Positions 1 through 8,409 of a stretch of DNA of 64,000 nucleotides are shown here, piece after piece. A program made the position numbers and the translations under genes. Position 1 is the first letter of the stretch. Every line of letters starts with the position of its first letter. Below the pieces are notes generated by a model, which searched no databases, was not told the origin of the DNA, and worked only from the letters and a program-made list of their open reading frames with translations. The stretch comes from Ancylobacter defluvii. GTDB lineage: Bacteria; Pseudomonadota; Alphaproteobacteria; Rhizobiales; Xanthobacteraceae. The DNA lies in assembly GCF_018390605.1 (NCBI RefSeq), contig NZ_JAHBGD010000026.1:124001-188000 (forward strand). Direction: 5' to 3'.

Positions 1-287
1 TTGGGGGCGTCCGGGTTCACATAATCGAAGCGCTTGAAGTCGGCCGGGTATTTCGGCTGCCCGAGCAGGGAGAGGCCGTGGCGCCATTGCGGCTCGGCCT
101 GCGCCGGGCCGGGACCGCCGAAGGTGCCGATGACGAGCGCGGCGCCCATCAGCGCCAGGGCCAGCCGGCGCGACGGGCGGGCGAAAGCCGAAGCGACATG
201 GATCGGGTTAGCCTGGACCGAGGCAATCTGGACCGGGGCAATCTGGACCGGGATGACACTGACCGGGGTAAATCGGCGATCGACCAT
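1..287 (-). CDS. Extracellular solute-binding protein, family 5 (peptide ABC transporter), N-terminal part
   Basis: The gene runs off the left edge of the window; only the first 95 codons are present. The readable start is the ATG at 285-287. Residues 1-35 are an unusual leader containing the repeated pentapeptide PVQIA, followed by a basic stretch (FARPSRR) and a hydrophobic signal segment ending PAQAEP. The mature start, WRHGLSLLG then YPADFKRFDYVNPDAP, is typical of periplasmic binding proteins for oligopeptide or microcin C-type importers (YejA-like) in rhizobial relatives. The family binds peptides in the periplasm and delivers them to an ABC permease. The true start may lie further in, since the repeat-rich leader is not family-typical. 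Confidence 0.75.
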   Translation of the reverse strand, partial: MVDRRFTPVSVIPVQIAPVQIASVQANPIHVASAFARPSRRLALALMGAALVIGTFGGPGPAQAEPQWRHGLSLLGQPKYPADFKRFDYVNPDAP

Positions 288-392
288 GCGGCGCACTTCC
301 TTGTTCGAGCCTCTGTGCGGCGGACGGGCCGGCGCACCGGGCAGGCCGGCACAGCCTACCTCCGGCGAGGCGACTATGAACGGTGACGTTCG

Positions 393-431
393 GAAAACAA
401 TAAGGCCGGAAGCGCGCTGCGCCTCCGGCCT
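393..431 (-). terminator. Rho-independent terminator of cycM
   Basis: An 8-bp perfect stem AGGCCGGA (403-410) / TCCGGCCT (424-431) with a GC-rich 13-nt loop is followed, on the minus strand, by TATTGTTTT. It lies about 70 bp downstream of the cycM stop codon. Confidence 0.65.
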
Positions 432-499
432 GACGTGATCGTGAAGCAATTCACAAGCAATTCCGAAGCGTCTGGCGCCGGAAGCCGCCGATGCGGGGC

Positions 500-1042
500 T
501 CAGGGCGCCGCCGGGATCGCCTGCGGGCTGTGCGACAGCGAGTTGAGATAGACCAGCAGGTCGGCGCGCTCGGTTTCCTTGGCGATGCCGGCGAAGCCCA
601 TGGCCGTGCCGGGAATGTCGCCCTTGGGATTCTTCAGGAAGGCGTTCAGCTCCTCGAAGGTCCAGGTGCCGCCATGCGCCTTCAGCGCCGCGGAATAGGC
701 GAAGCCCTCGGCGCTGGCCACCGGACGGCCGACCACCGCGTAGAGGTCCGGGCCGACCTTGGCGCCGGCGCCCTCGACGAAATTGTGGCAGGCGGCGCAC
801 TTCTTGGCGACCGCGGCCCCCTTCTCGACGCTGGCCTTGGGCAGCAGTTCGGCGATCGGCACGTCGGCGGGCGCGGCGGCCTGGGCGGCACCGCCGCCGC
901 CTTCGGGAATGGCGATCTCGAAACCGGGCTTCTCCGGCGCGTGCGACGTGAACAGGATGCCCGAAAACACGTTCAGACCCAGCGTGAAAGTCAGCACGCC
1001 GAGCACGGCGCCGGCGATCTTGTTCAGCTCGAAGCTGTCCAT
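500..1042 (-). CDS. cycM: Membrane-anchored cytochrome c (CycM type)
   Basis: The product is 180 aa. Residues 9-30 form one uncleaved N-terminal transmembrane anchor after MDSFELNK; a low-complexity Gly/Ala/Pro linker follows, then a single class I cytochrome c domain. Heme attachment is CAACH (Cys82, Cys85, His86), and the distal Met ligand is in the GTAMGF segment (about Met148). In Bradyrhizobium and relatives CycM carries electrons from the bc1 complex to the aa3 oxidase on the periplasmic face of the inner membrane. The start at 1042 was chosen over a longer frame (to 1156) because it has a good ribosome site (GAGGGAGCGG) and matches the usual CycM N-terminus. Confidence 0.9.
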   Translation of the reverse strand: MDSFELNKIAGAVLGVLTFTLGLNVFSGILFTSHAPEKPGFEIAIPEGGGGAAQAAAPADVPIAELLPKASVEKGAAVAKKCAACHNFVEGAGAKVGPDLYAVVGRPVASAEGFAYSAALKAHGGTWTFEELNAFLKNPKGDIPGTAMGFAGIAKETERADLLVYLNSLSHSPQAIPAAP

Positions 1043-1517
1043 ATGTAGTTCCGCTCCCTCGACCGACACGGCGATCCATCCGGCTGGATCGCCGCTGCCC
1101 GCGCGTAATGTAACAGCCGCTTTGCACGGCCGCCAACGGCGGGCGGAACTAATCATTTTGACCGTGGGCGTGCAACCCGTATAAGCGCGCCGGCGGTGCT
1201 ACGTTTCGCCACCGTCCGCGCCTCTCCGGGTCAGCGCCCTCATCGCGCAAGTCTCTGGAACTGCTGATATTTCGCGTGCATCTTGCCTGTAGGGCAGGTG
1301 CGCGCGGCGCCCGCCCGGCATTCCCGCCCGGCGCGCGGCCGGCAGGGGGCGGCGGGCGGCGCGGCGTTCCGTCGCGCTTTCGGGATGCTTTGCGGCACGG
1401 TGCCGGCCGGGTTGCCGGGCGCCCCGAACGGCGCCGACGCAACGGAACCCGCATCCGCGGCACCGCCGTCTCGAGACGCCACGGGTCGCCGTGCGCGCAG
1501 GTGAAGGACGCAACACG
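1043..1517. other. 475-bp intergenic region between divergent cycM and pheA
   Basis: I see no convincing gene here. Many relatives carry kdsB (CMP-KDO synthetase) between these two genes; no KdsB-like reading frame is present. The stretch is GC-rich with several short hairpins around 1280-1370, and it would form a long leader if pheA is transcribed from the promoter at 1158-1185. Confidence 0.6.
1158..1185 (+). promoter_or_regulatory. Candidate sigma-70 promoter upstream of pheA
   Basis: TTGACC (1158-1163) and TATAAG (1180-1185) are separated by 16 bp. It points toward pheA and would give a leader of about 325 nt. The match is good in sequence, but no independent evidence of use is visible. 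Confidence 0.45.
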
Positions 1518-2375
1518 ATGAAGACCCCCCGCACCGTGGCCTTTCAGGGCGAGCCGGGCGCCAATTCCCACAATGCCAGCCGCGAGCGGTTTCCCGACGC
1601 CGTGGTCCTGCCCTGCCCGACCTTCGAGGATGCCTTCGCCGCCATCCAGTCCGGCGAGGCCGATCTCGGCATGATCCCGATCGAGAACTCGGTCGCCGGC
1701 CGGGTCGCCGACATCCATCATCTGATGCCGACCTCCGGGCTCAACATCGTCGGCGAGCATTTCCTGCCGCTTTCCCACCAGCTCATGGCGGTGAAGGGCG
1801 CGACGCTCGGCACGGTGAAGACCGTCACCAGCCATGTCATGGCGCTCGGCCAGTGCCGCAACATCATCCGCAAGCTCGGGCTGAAGGCGGTGGTCGGCTC
1901 GGATACCGCGGGCGCCGCCCGTCTGGTCGCCGAGGCCGGCGATCCCACCGTCGCCGCCATCGCCCCGCGCCTCGCCGCCGACATTTACGGCCTCGACATC
2001 ATCGCCGAGAACATCGAGGACGAGGCGCACAACACCACCCGCTTCATCCTGCTCTCGCGCGACGCCGACTGGGCGCCGGCCCATAACGGCCCCACCGTCA
2101 CCACCTTCGTGTTCCGGGTGCGCAACGTGCCGGCCGCGCTCTACAAGGCGCTGGGCGGCTTCGCCACCAACAGCGTGAACATGACCAAGCTGGAGTCCTA
2201 CCAGCTCGACGGCGAATTCTTCGCCACCCAGTTCTATGCCGACGTCATCGGCCATCCCGACGATGTGCCGCTGAAGAACGCGCTGGAAGAACTTGCCTTC
2301 TTCTCCAAGGAGTTGCGCATCCTCGGCGTCTACCCCGCCGACGCCTACCGCATCGCCCTCAGCGCCGGCGAGTAA
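1518..2375 (+). CDS. pheA: Prephenate dehydratase
   Basis: The product is 285 aa and lacks a fused chorismate mutase, as in most alphaproteobacteria. It converts prephenate to phenylpyruvate in cytosolic phenylalanine synthesis. Residues 5-185 are the two-lobed PDT domain beginning FQGEPGANSH and including NSVAG and the NTTRF motif near residue 175. Residues 195-280 form the ACT regulatory domain (VRNVPAALYKALGGFA and the KLES motif) that binds phenylalanine for feedback inhibition. The start at 1518 has GGTGAAGG about 8 nt upstream; an in-frame extension to 1491 has no family support. Confidence 0.95.
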   Translation: MKTPRTVAFQGEPGANSHNASRERFPDAVVLPCPTFEDAFAAIQSGEADLGMIPIENSVAGRVADIHHLMPTSGLNIVGEHFLPLSHQLMAVKGATLGTVKTVTSHVMALGQCRNIIRKLGLKAVVGSDTAGAARLVAEAGDPTVAAIAPRLAADIYGLDIIAENIEDEAHNTTRFILLSRDADWAPAHNGPTVTTFVFRVRNVPAALYKALGGFATNSVNMTKLESYQLDGEFFATQFYADVIGHPDDVPLKNALEELAFFSKELRILGVYPADAYRIALSAGE

Positions 2376-2490
2376 CCCGGCGCACCATCGCCGCGCGCGG
2401 GTTGCGCGCGCGGCGCATCTGATTAGGGTGCCGGAGTCGCGAACGGGACGGGAGCGAACCGACGTTCCGAGGCGACCCGGAGGTGCCCTT

Positions 2491-3978
2491 ATGTTCTTTC
2501 GTCCCCAGTCCCCTCCCCCCGCCTTTTCCTGCACCGACCCGACCGCCACCGAGGCGGCCGGCCACACCGGCTGCCTCTGCCACCGGCCGGAATTGCAAGC
2601 CCTGGCGGCCCGGCTCGATGCCGGCCTGTCGCGACGCGGCTTCGTCGCCGGCATGGCGGCCACGCTCGCCGCGCTCGGCCTCGCGCGCCCGGCACGGGCG
2701 CAGGGCGCGCCCGCCGGCCCGCAGCGGGTGCTGTTCACCAATGTCCGGCTGTTCGACGGCACTTCCGCCTCGCTGCGTGACGGCGTGTCGCTGCTGGTCG
2801 AGGACAATCTGATCAAGTCCATCGCCGCCGCCACCCCGACCCCGCCGGAAGGCGCGCGGGTGATCGACGGCGGCGGCCGGGTACTGATGCCCGGCCTGAT
2901 CGACATGCACTGGCACTCGATCTTCGCCGCGCTGCCGCTCCCGGTCATGATGACGGCCGAGCCCGGCTACATCTTCCTTTCCGCCGCCGCCGAGGCCGAG
3001 CGCACGCTGATGCGCGGCTTCACCACCATTCGCGACCTCGGCGGCCCCTCCTTCCCGCTCAAGCAGGCGATCGACGAGGGGCTCGCTACCGGCCCGCGCA
3101 TCTATCCCTGCGGCGCGATGATCACCGCCACCGCCGGCCATGGCGATCTGCGCCCGCTCGGCGAGCTGCCGCGCGCCGCCGGCGTGCCGGGCCATACCGA
3201 GCAGTCCGGCGCCCTCGCCATCGCCGATGGCGAGGCGGAGGTGATGCTGCGGGCGCGCGAGCAGCTGATGCAGGGCGCCTCGCAGCTGAAGATGGTGGGC
3301 GGCGGCGGCGTGTCTTCGCCGCGCAGCCCGCTCGACGCCTCCACCTTCACGCAAGGCGAGATGGCCGCCGCGGTGCGGGTCGCCGGCGACTGGAACACCT
3401 ATGTCGCCAGCCATGCCTATGCACCGCAGACGATCCGGCGCTCGCTCGACGCCGGCGTCACCTGCATCGAGCACGGCCATCTGATGGACGAGGAGATCGC
3501 GGCGCGGATGGCGGAGAAGGGCATCTGGCTCAGCACCCAGCCCTTCCTCAGCGCCGAGGATACGGGGCCACTGACCGGCCCCAGCCGCGACCGGGCACTG
3601 GCGATCTTCGCCGCCACCGACAGCCTCTACGCACTGGCGAAGAAGCATGGCATCAAGACCGCCTTCGGCTCCGACATGCTGTTCTCGCCGGCGCTGGCGC
3701 GGCGCCAGGGGGTGATGCTCACCCATCTCGCCCGCTGGTATTCCGGCGCGGAAGCGCTGAAGATGGCCACCGCCACCAATGCCGAATTGCTGGCGCTGTC
3801 GGGCCCGCGCAATCCCTATCCCGGCAAGCTCGGCGTGCTGGAAGAGGGCGCGCTCGCCGACATGATCCTGGTCGACGGCAACCCTCTGGAGGATCTGTCG
3901 CTGATCGCCGATCCGGAGGCGAAGTTCCGCCTCATCATGAAGGACGGCAAGATCCACAAGGACACGCTCGCCGGCTGA
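2491..3978 (+). CDS. Exported metal-dependent amidohydrolase
   Basis: The product is 495 aa. The start has a strong ribosome site, GGAGGTG, 5-11 nt upstream. Residues 1-30 are Cys/Pro-rich; then SRRGFVAGMAATLAALGLA and an ARAQG cleavage site form a twin-arginine-type signal, so the enzyme probably acts in the periplasm. The amidohydrolase core shows DMHWHS for the HxH metal pair, a Lys in the QLKMVGGGG segment as possible bridging residue, later metal His residues in ASHAY and IEHGH, and Asp in FGSDM. The group includes imidazolonepropionase-like and prolidase-like enzymes; substrate cannot be told. It lies 115 bp after pheA and converges on fabI. Confidence 0.8.
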   Translation: MFFRPQSPPPAFSCTDPTATEAAGHTGCLCHRPELQALAARLDAGLSRRGFVAGMAATLAALGLARPARAQGAPAGPQRVLFTNVRLFDGTSASLRDGVSLLVEDNLIKSIAAATPTPPEGARVIDGGGRVLMPGLIDMHWHSIFAALPLPVMMTAEPGYIFLSAAAEAERTLMRGFTTIRDLGGPSFPLKQAIDEGLATGPRIYPCGAMITATAGHGDLRPLGELPRAAGVPGHTEQSGALAIADGEAEVMLRAREQLMQGASQLKMVGGGGVSSPRSPLDASTFTQGEMAAAVRVAGDWNTYVASHAYAPQTIRRSLDAGVTCIEHGHLMDEEIAARMAEKGIWLSTQPFLSAEDTGPLTGPSRDRALAIFAATDSLYALAKKHGIKTAFGSDMLFSPALARRQGVMLTHLARWYSGAEALKMATATNAELLALSGPRNPYPGKLGVLEEGALADMILVDGNPLEDLSLIADPEAKFRLIMKDGKIHKDTLAG

Positions 3979-4012
3979 CCCGGCGGGCGAGGCTAACGGG
4001 GCGGCGCCGGGG

Positions 4013-4888
4013 CTAGTCCCCCGCCGCCTCGCCGGCTTCCACCGCGTCCTCGATGGTCTTCAGCGCCGCGGGATGCGGCATGGAGATGATGTTGTAGCCG
4101 GAATCGACGAAATGCACCTCGCCGGTCACCCCGGTCGACAGGTCGGAAATGAGGTACAGCGCCGCCCCGCCCACCTCGTCGATGGTCACGGTGCGCCGCA
4201 GCGGCGCGTGGCGCTTCTGGTAGTTGAACATCAGCCGCGCATCGGCGATGCCGGCGCCGGCCAGCGTGCGGATCGGCCCGGCGGAGATGGCGTTCACCCG
4301 CACCCCCTGCGGCCCGTAATCGGCGGCGAGGTAGCGCATGCTCGCCTCCAGCGCCGCCTTGGCGACGCCCATGACGTTGTAGTTCGGCATCACTCGTGTC
4401 GAGCCGCCATAGGTGAGCGTCACCAGCGAGCCGCCATTCGGCATCAGCGCCGCCGCCCGCTTGGCGAGCTCGGTGAAGGAGAAGCAGGAGATCACCATGG
4501 TGCGCGAGAAGTTCTCCCGCGTGGTGTCGGCATAGCGGCCCTTCAGCTCGTTCTTGTCGGAGAAGCCGATGGCGTGGACCAGGAAGTCGATGGTTCCCCA
4601 TTTCTCCTTCAGCTGGGCGAACAGCCCGTCGACCGAGGCGAGGTCCTCGACGTCACAGGCCAGCACGGTGTCGCTGCCGAGGCTCTGCGCCAGCGGCTTC
4701 ACCCGGCGACCCAGCGCCTCGCCCTGATAGGAGAAGGCGAGCTCCGCCCCCTGCCCGGCCAGCGCCCGGGCGATGCCCCAGGCGATGGAATGATCGTTGG
4801 CGACGCCCATGATCAGGCCTCGCTTGCCGTTCATCAGGCCGCCCTGCATCAGGTTGCCATGCACCGGATTGCCCTGCGTCAGGCTCAT
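4013..4888 (-). CDS. fabI: Enoyl-[acyl-carrier-protein] reductase (NADH)
   Basis: The product is 291 aa and catalyses the last step of each fatty-acid elongation cycle. The SDR fold starts near residue 22 with GKRGLIMGVANDHSIAWG, the atypical nucleotide-binding segment of FabI. The active-site Tyr-x6-Lys appears as YNVMGVAK, and NAISAGPIRT follows. The first 18 residues (MSLTQGNPVHGNLMQGGL) are longer than usual; MNGKRGL at residue 19 is a possible alternative start. It is last in the fabA-fabB-fabI run on the minus strand, an arrangement shared with many rhizobia, about 100 bp after fabB. Confidence 0.95.
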   Translation of the reverse strand: MSLTQGNPVHGNLMQGGLMNGKRGLIMGVANDHSIAWGIARALAGQGAELAFSYQGEALGRRVKPLAQSLGSDTVLACDVEDLASVDGLFAQLKEKWGTIDFLVHAIGFSDKNELKGRYADTTRENFSRTMVISCFSFTELAKRAAALMPNGGSLVTLTYGGSTRVMPNYNVMGVAKAALEASMRYLAADYGPQGVRVNAISAGPIRTLAGAGIADARLMFNYQKRHAPLRRTVTIDEVGGAALYLISDLSTGVTGEVHFVDSGYNIISMPHPAALKTIEDAVEAGEAAGD

Positions 4889-4986
4889 ATTCTTCTCCTC
4901 GCGGCCGGCGCAACGCCGGTTGGAGCTCTTTCCGACCGGACCATGACGCCCGGTCGACGGGAAAGCACGCTCACGTCAAAAAAGTT

Positions 4987-6210
4987 TCAGGCGGCGTCGG
5001 GATGTTGCAGCACCAGCACGGCATTGGCGCCGCCGAAGCCGAAGCCGTTGGACAGCACCCGGCCGAGCTTGACGTTGTCGACACGCTCGCGGGCGATCGG
5101 CATGTCGGCGAAGGCCGGGTCGATCTCGTCGATATGGGCGCTGGCGGCGATGAAGCCGTTCTGCATCATCAGGATCGAGTAGATCGCCTCGTGCACGCCG
5201 GTGGCGCCCTGCGAGTGGCCGGTCAGCGACTTGGTGGCGGAGATCGGCGGGCAGCCGGCGCCGAACACCTCGCGGATCGCCTCGATCTCCTTGAGATCGC
5301 CGATCGGCGTCGAGGTGGCGTGCGGGTTGATGTAGTCGATGCCGCCCTTCACCGTGGTCAGCGCCTGGCGCATCGCCCGCGCCGCGCCCTCGCCGGAGGG
5401 GGCGACCATGTCGGCGCCGTCCGAGGAGGTGCCGTAGCCGATGATCTCGGCATAGATGCGGGCGCCGCGCGCCTTGGCGTGCTCCAGTTCCTCGAGCACC
5501 AGCACCCCGGCACCGCCGGAGATCACGAAGCCGTCGCGGTTCTTGTCATAGGGGCGCGAGGCCACCGCCGGGCGGTCGTTATAGTCGGAGGACATCGCGC
5601 CCATGGCGTCGAACAGGCAGGACAGCGTCCAGTCGAGATCCTCGCAGCCGCCGGCGAACACGATGTCCTGCTTGCCGTACTGGATCATCTCGGCGGCGTT
5701 GCCGATGCAGATATTGGTGGTCGCGCAGGCGGCCGAGATCGAATAGCTGGCGCCCTTGATCTTGAACCAGGTCGACAGCGTCGCCGAAGCGGTGGAGCCC
5801 ATCGCCTTCGGCACCGCGAACGGGCCGACGCGCTTGGGGCTGCCGTTCTTGCGGGTGATGTCGGCGGCCTCGACGATGGTGCGGGTGGAGGAGCCGCCCG
5901 AGCCCATGACGAGGCCGGTGCGCTCGTTGGAGACCTCGTTCTCCTCAAGCCCGGAATCGCGGATCGCCTGTTCCATGGCGACATGGTTCCAGGCGGTGCC
6001 GCCGCCGTGGAAGCGCATTGCCCGGCGGTCGACGATCTCGCTGGCGTCGAGCAGCGGCGCGCCATGTACCTGAGAGCGGAAACCGTGCTCGACATAACTG
6101 TCGGAGCGGGTGATGCCGCTCTTGCCCTCGCGCAGCGAGGCGAGCACCTCCTGGGTGGAGTTGCCGATCGACGAGACGATACCCATCCCGGTGACGACGA
6201 CGCGGCGCAT
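4987..6210 (-). CDS. fabB: 3-oxoacyl-[acyl-carrier-protein] synthase I
   Basis: The product is 407 aa, the normal KAS I length. It condenses malonyl-ACP with acyl-ACP and, with FabA, is needed for unsaturated fatty acid synthesis. The start [17 protein letters not shown] is family-typical. The catalytic Cys lies in [12 protein letters not shown], the two His residues in [11 protein letters not shown] and [10 protein letters not shown], and the C-terminus has [10 protein letters not shown]. It lies about 150 bp downstream of fabA and upstream of fabI on the same strand. Confidence 0.96.
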   Translation of the reverse strand: MRRVVVTGMGIVSSIGNSTQEVLASLREGKSGITRSDSYVEHGFRSQVHGAPLLDASEIVDRRAMRFHGGGTAWNHVAMEQAIRDSGLEENEVSNERTGLVMGSGGSSTRTIVEAADITRKNGSPKRVGPFAVPKAMGSTASATLSTWFKIKGASYSISAACATTNICIGNAAEMIQYGKQDIVFAGGCEDLDWTLSCLFDAMGAMSSDYNDRPAVASRPYDKNRDGFVISGGAGVLVLEELEHAKARGARIYAEIIGYGTSSDGADMVAPSGEGAARAMRQALTTVKGGIDYINPHATSTPIGDLKEIEAIREVFGAGCPPISATKSLTGHSQGATGVHEAIYSILMMQNGFIAASAHIDEIDPAFADMPIARERVDNVKLGRVLSNGFGFGGANAVLVLQHPDAA

Positions 6211-6363
6211 AGGCTTTCCTTCCTTGGCGGGTGCCGGCGGCGTTTCTGTCCGCGCCGTGCGAAGCCCTATTCGTGAGTGAGCTCCGGGCAGATGGCACCG
6301 GCAGCCCTGGTCGACAAGGCCGTGCGGCCCGCGGGCCGTCGCGCAGCGCCGCCCGTCGCAGGA

Positions 6364-6870
6364 TCAGGTCTGGAACAGGCCGACCTTCAAGTCGCTGGCG
6401 CGGTAGATCACTTCGCCGTCAGCCTCGAGCCAGCCATCGGCGATGCCCAGCACCAGCTTCGAGCGCATGACGCGCTTGAAGTCGATGCCGTAGACCACTT
6501 TCTTCACCGTCGGCAGCACCTGGCCGGAGAATTTCAATTCGCCGAGACCGAGGGCACGCCCGCGGCCGGGCGAACCGAGCCAGCCGAGATGGAAGCCGAC
6601 CAGCTGCCACATGGCGTCGAGGCCGAGGCAGCCCGGCATCACCGGGTCGCCCTTGAAGTGGCAGGCGAAGAACCACAGCTCGGGATTGACGTCGAGCTCG
6701 GCGCGCACATGCCCCTTGCCGTTGGCGCCGCCATCCTCGGAGATCTCGGTGATGCGGTCGAACATCAGCATCGGGGGCAGCGGCAACTGGGCGTTGCCCG
6801 GCCCGAAAAGCTCGCCGCGCCCGCATGCGAGCAGTTCATCGTAGGAGAAGCTGTTCTGCCGTTCGACCAT
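6364..6870 (-). CDS. fabA: Bifunctional 3-hydroxydecanoyl-ACP dehydratase/isomerase
   Basis: The product is 168 aa, a hot-dog-fold dehydratase that introduces the cis double bond at the C10 stage. The active-site segment [14 protein letters not shown] carries the catalytic His, and the Asp follows in [28 protein letters not shown] is the usual FabA start. It is first in the fabA-fabB-fabI run and is divergent from irr, a conserved alphaproteobacterial arrangement. Confidence 0.96.
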   Translation of the reverse strand: MVERQNSFSYDELLACGRGELFGPGNAQLPLPPMLMFDRITEISEDGGANGKGHVRAELDVNPELWFFACHFKGDPVMPGCLGLDAMWQLVGFHLGWLGSPGRGRALGLGELKFSGQVLPTVKKVVYGIDFKRVMRSKLVLGIADGWLEADGEVIYRASDLKVGLFQT

Positions 6871-7057
6871 TGCCGCCGTATCACCACGCTTGTCGTTTCG
6901 ACCGTGAGCGGTAAGGCTGCCGCCCGGTTCTGGCGCTTCCTATCACAGCGCCCTGCCGGCTCAAAGCCACCCCCCGTGCGGCGCTACCGCTCACTGTGTC
7001 GGCGGCATGACAGGCGCCGGCCGTGCCACTCTCGCGCTTTCAGATTGGAATGATTAC

Positions 7058-7063
7058 TATAAT
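7058..7063 (+). promoter_or_regulatory. Perfect -10 box TATAAT between fabA and irr
   Basis: TATAAT at 7058-7063 lies in an AT-rich island of the divergent fabA/irr spacer, about 160 bp before the irr start. No good -35 is seen at 17 bp (CGCTTT). The surrounding ATTGGAATGATTACTATAAT could hold an iron-responsive site, but no clean ICE or Mur/Fur box is recognisable. Confidence 0.4.
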
Positions 7064-7223
7064 GCAAGGCATTGTTGCTCTGGCGCGCAGCCTGCGAATA
7101 TAATGCCAGGTGAAAAACCCGTTGCCCGCGGCCGCTTGCGTCGTGGCGGCATCGCTTTGCAACCGCGAGCAGCGCTGGCCGAAAGGCTGGCAGTTGTCTT
7201 GGATTGTCTGTTCGGATCGTGAA

Positions 7224-7754
7224 ATGAGCGAGACTTTTCGCCCTGCCCCTATCGCCGTATCGCGCATGGTGATGGAGGATGACGAACCGGTGCTTCCGGT
7301 CGCCCGGCTGCGGGATGTTGCCGCCGCCAGCCGCACCGGCTGCCCGTTCCATGACGTGCGCCATATGTTGCGCGATGTCGGGCTGCGCCCCACCCGCCAG
7401 CGCCTGGCGCTCGGCTGGCTGCTGTTCGCCAAGGGCGACCGTCACGTCTCGGCGGAAATCCTGCACGAGGAAGCGATCAAGGCGCGTTTCCCGGTGTCGC
7501 TGGCCACGGTGTACAACACGCTGCACCAGTTCACCGAGGTCGGGCTGCTGCGCGAACTCGCCATTGACGGCTCGAAGACCTATTTCGACACCAACCCGTC
7601 GGACCACCATCACTTCTTCATGGAAGGCGAGAATCACCTGCTCGACATTCCCAGCGCGGCGGTCGAGGTGGAGCGGGTTCCCGAGCCGCCGGAAGGCTAC
7701 GAGATCGCCCGCGTCGACGTGGTGGTGCGCTTGCGCCCCAAGCGCCGCGGCTGA
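7224..7754 (+). CDS. irr: Fur-family iron/heme response regulator Irr
   Basis: The product is 176 aa. Irr represses or activates iron and heme genes in Hyphomicrobiales and is itself governed by heme. A Fur-family winged helix covers about residues 40-115 (GLRPTRQRLALG, then SLATVYNTL). A heme regulatory motif is visible as GCPFHDV (Cys40-Pro41), equivalent to the GCPWHDV motif of Bradyrhizobium Irr, and the His cluster DHHHFF (His128-130) matches the second heme site. I start at the ATG at 7224; residues 1-25 are longer than in many homologues, and Met15 or Met17 are alternatives. It is divergent from fabA, and a clear terminator follows. Confidence 0.9.
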   Translation: MSETFRPAPIAVSRMVMEDDEPVLPVARLRDVAAASRTGCPFHDVRHMLRDVGLRPTRQRLALGWLLFAKGDRHVSAEILHEEAIKARFPVSLATVYNTLHQFTEVGLLRELAIDGSKTYFDTNPSDHHHFFMEGENHLLDIPSAAVEVERVPEPPEGYEIARVDVVVRLRPKRRG

Positions 7755-7800
7755 GACAATCGCGCGGAGACCGCGCGAGATCATCGACGATTTCAAAAAG

Positions 7801-7825
7801 GGCCGGTCGCATGACCGGCCTTTTC
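7801..7825 (+). terminator. Rho-independent terminator of irr
   Basis: The stem GGCCGGTC / GACCGGCC (8 bp, perfect) with loop GCAT is flanked by an A-run and TTTTC. It begins 47 bp after the irr stop codon. Confidence 0.85.
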
Positions 7826-8409
7826 ATTTGCCCATGAACCTCGCGCTCCAAGCTGTAGGTTCCAAGCCGCGCGCTCGAAGCGGCACGCCCGAAGCGTCGC
7901 CCCTTCGGCCTCGCCCTTCCTACCCCGCCTCCGGCCGGCTCCCACGCGGTCCCGCCGCATGCCCGCCCCCATGTCCCGCCCCCCCATGCCCCGCCCGCGC
8001 CCGAACACGCCGCCCTCTCACCACAGGCGGAGTGGGCGCAACCGATCGCATGCCGGTTCCATCGCTCCGCCGACTGCCACTCGTCGGCGCGGAAGGATCA
8101 TCCCGACCAGCGGCGTCAGGCACGCTTCCGAACACCTAGCGGGCATCGCGCAGGGCAGCCCCTTCAAATGTGCGAGCAACCGCCGTCGAGCAGGTTCAGG
8201 TTCGGCCGGCGTCGATCACCGGGATGCTTGGGCTCGTCACGACCGGTGATCGTTCGACGCCGTCCGGCTGCCGCGCCGCCGGCGAACGGCACTCCGCGCA
8301 TCGATTATCTTGGAGTTTGCTCTATTTTTGGCGTTGACGATAAATTCAGCTTCCGCGACCATCTCATGGGAGGCTCGGTGAGCCCTCACACCAAGGATGG
8401 GGCGGAACG
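7826..8409. other. 584-bp intergenic region after irr
   Basis: No credible gene is seen. The left part (7960-8010) is a C-rich, CCCGCCC-repetitive tract; the right part has a TTGACG (8334-8339) without a matching -10 box. It probably contains the promoter of the GMC oxidoreductase gene and possibly a decayed gene that I cannot identify. Confidence 0.5.

Noticed and set aside
78-386. Pentapeptide-like DRGNL repeats on the plus strand
   Set aside because: They arise only from the complementary strand of the tandem repeat in the binding-protein leader.
1149-2948. 599-codon minus-strand open frame
   Set aside because: It is antisense to pheA and the amidohydrolase gene, has no domain and shows the Arg/Gly/Ala-rich bias of GC-rich shadow frames.
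2359-3957. 532-codon minus-strand open frame opposite the amidohydrolase
   Set aside because: Shadow frame: composition is His/Arg/Gly-rich and without domain similarity; the plus strand encodes a clear family protein.
4073-6276. Long plus-strand frames opposite fabI and fabB
   Set aside because: Both lie antisense to well-recognised genes and lack any known motif.
7020-7223. Iron-responsive box (ICE, Mur or RirA type) in the fabA/irr spacer
   Set aside because: AT-rich sequence is present, but no motif matched well enough; only the -10 box is reported.
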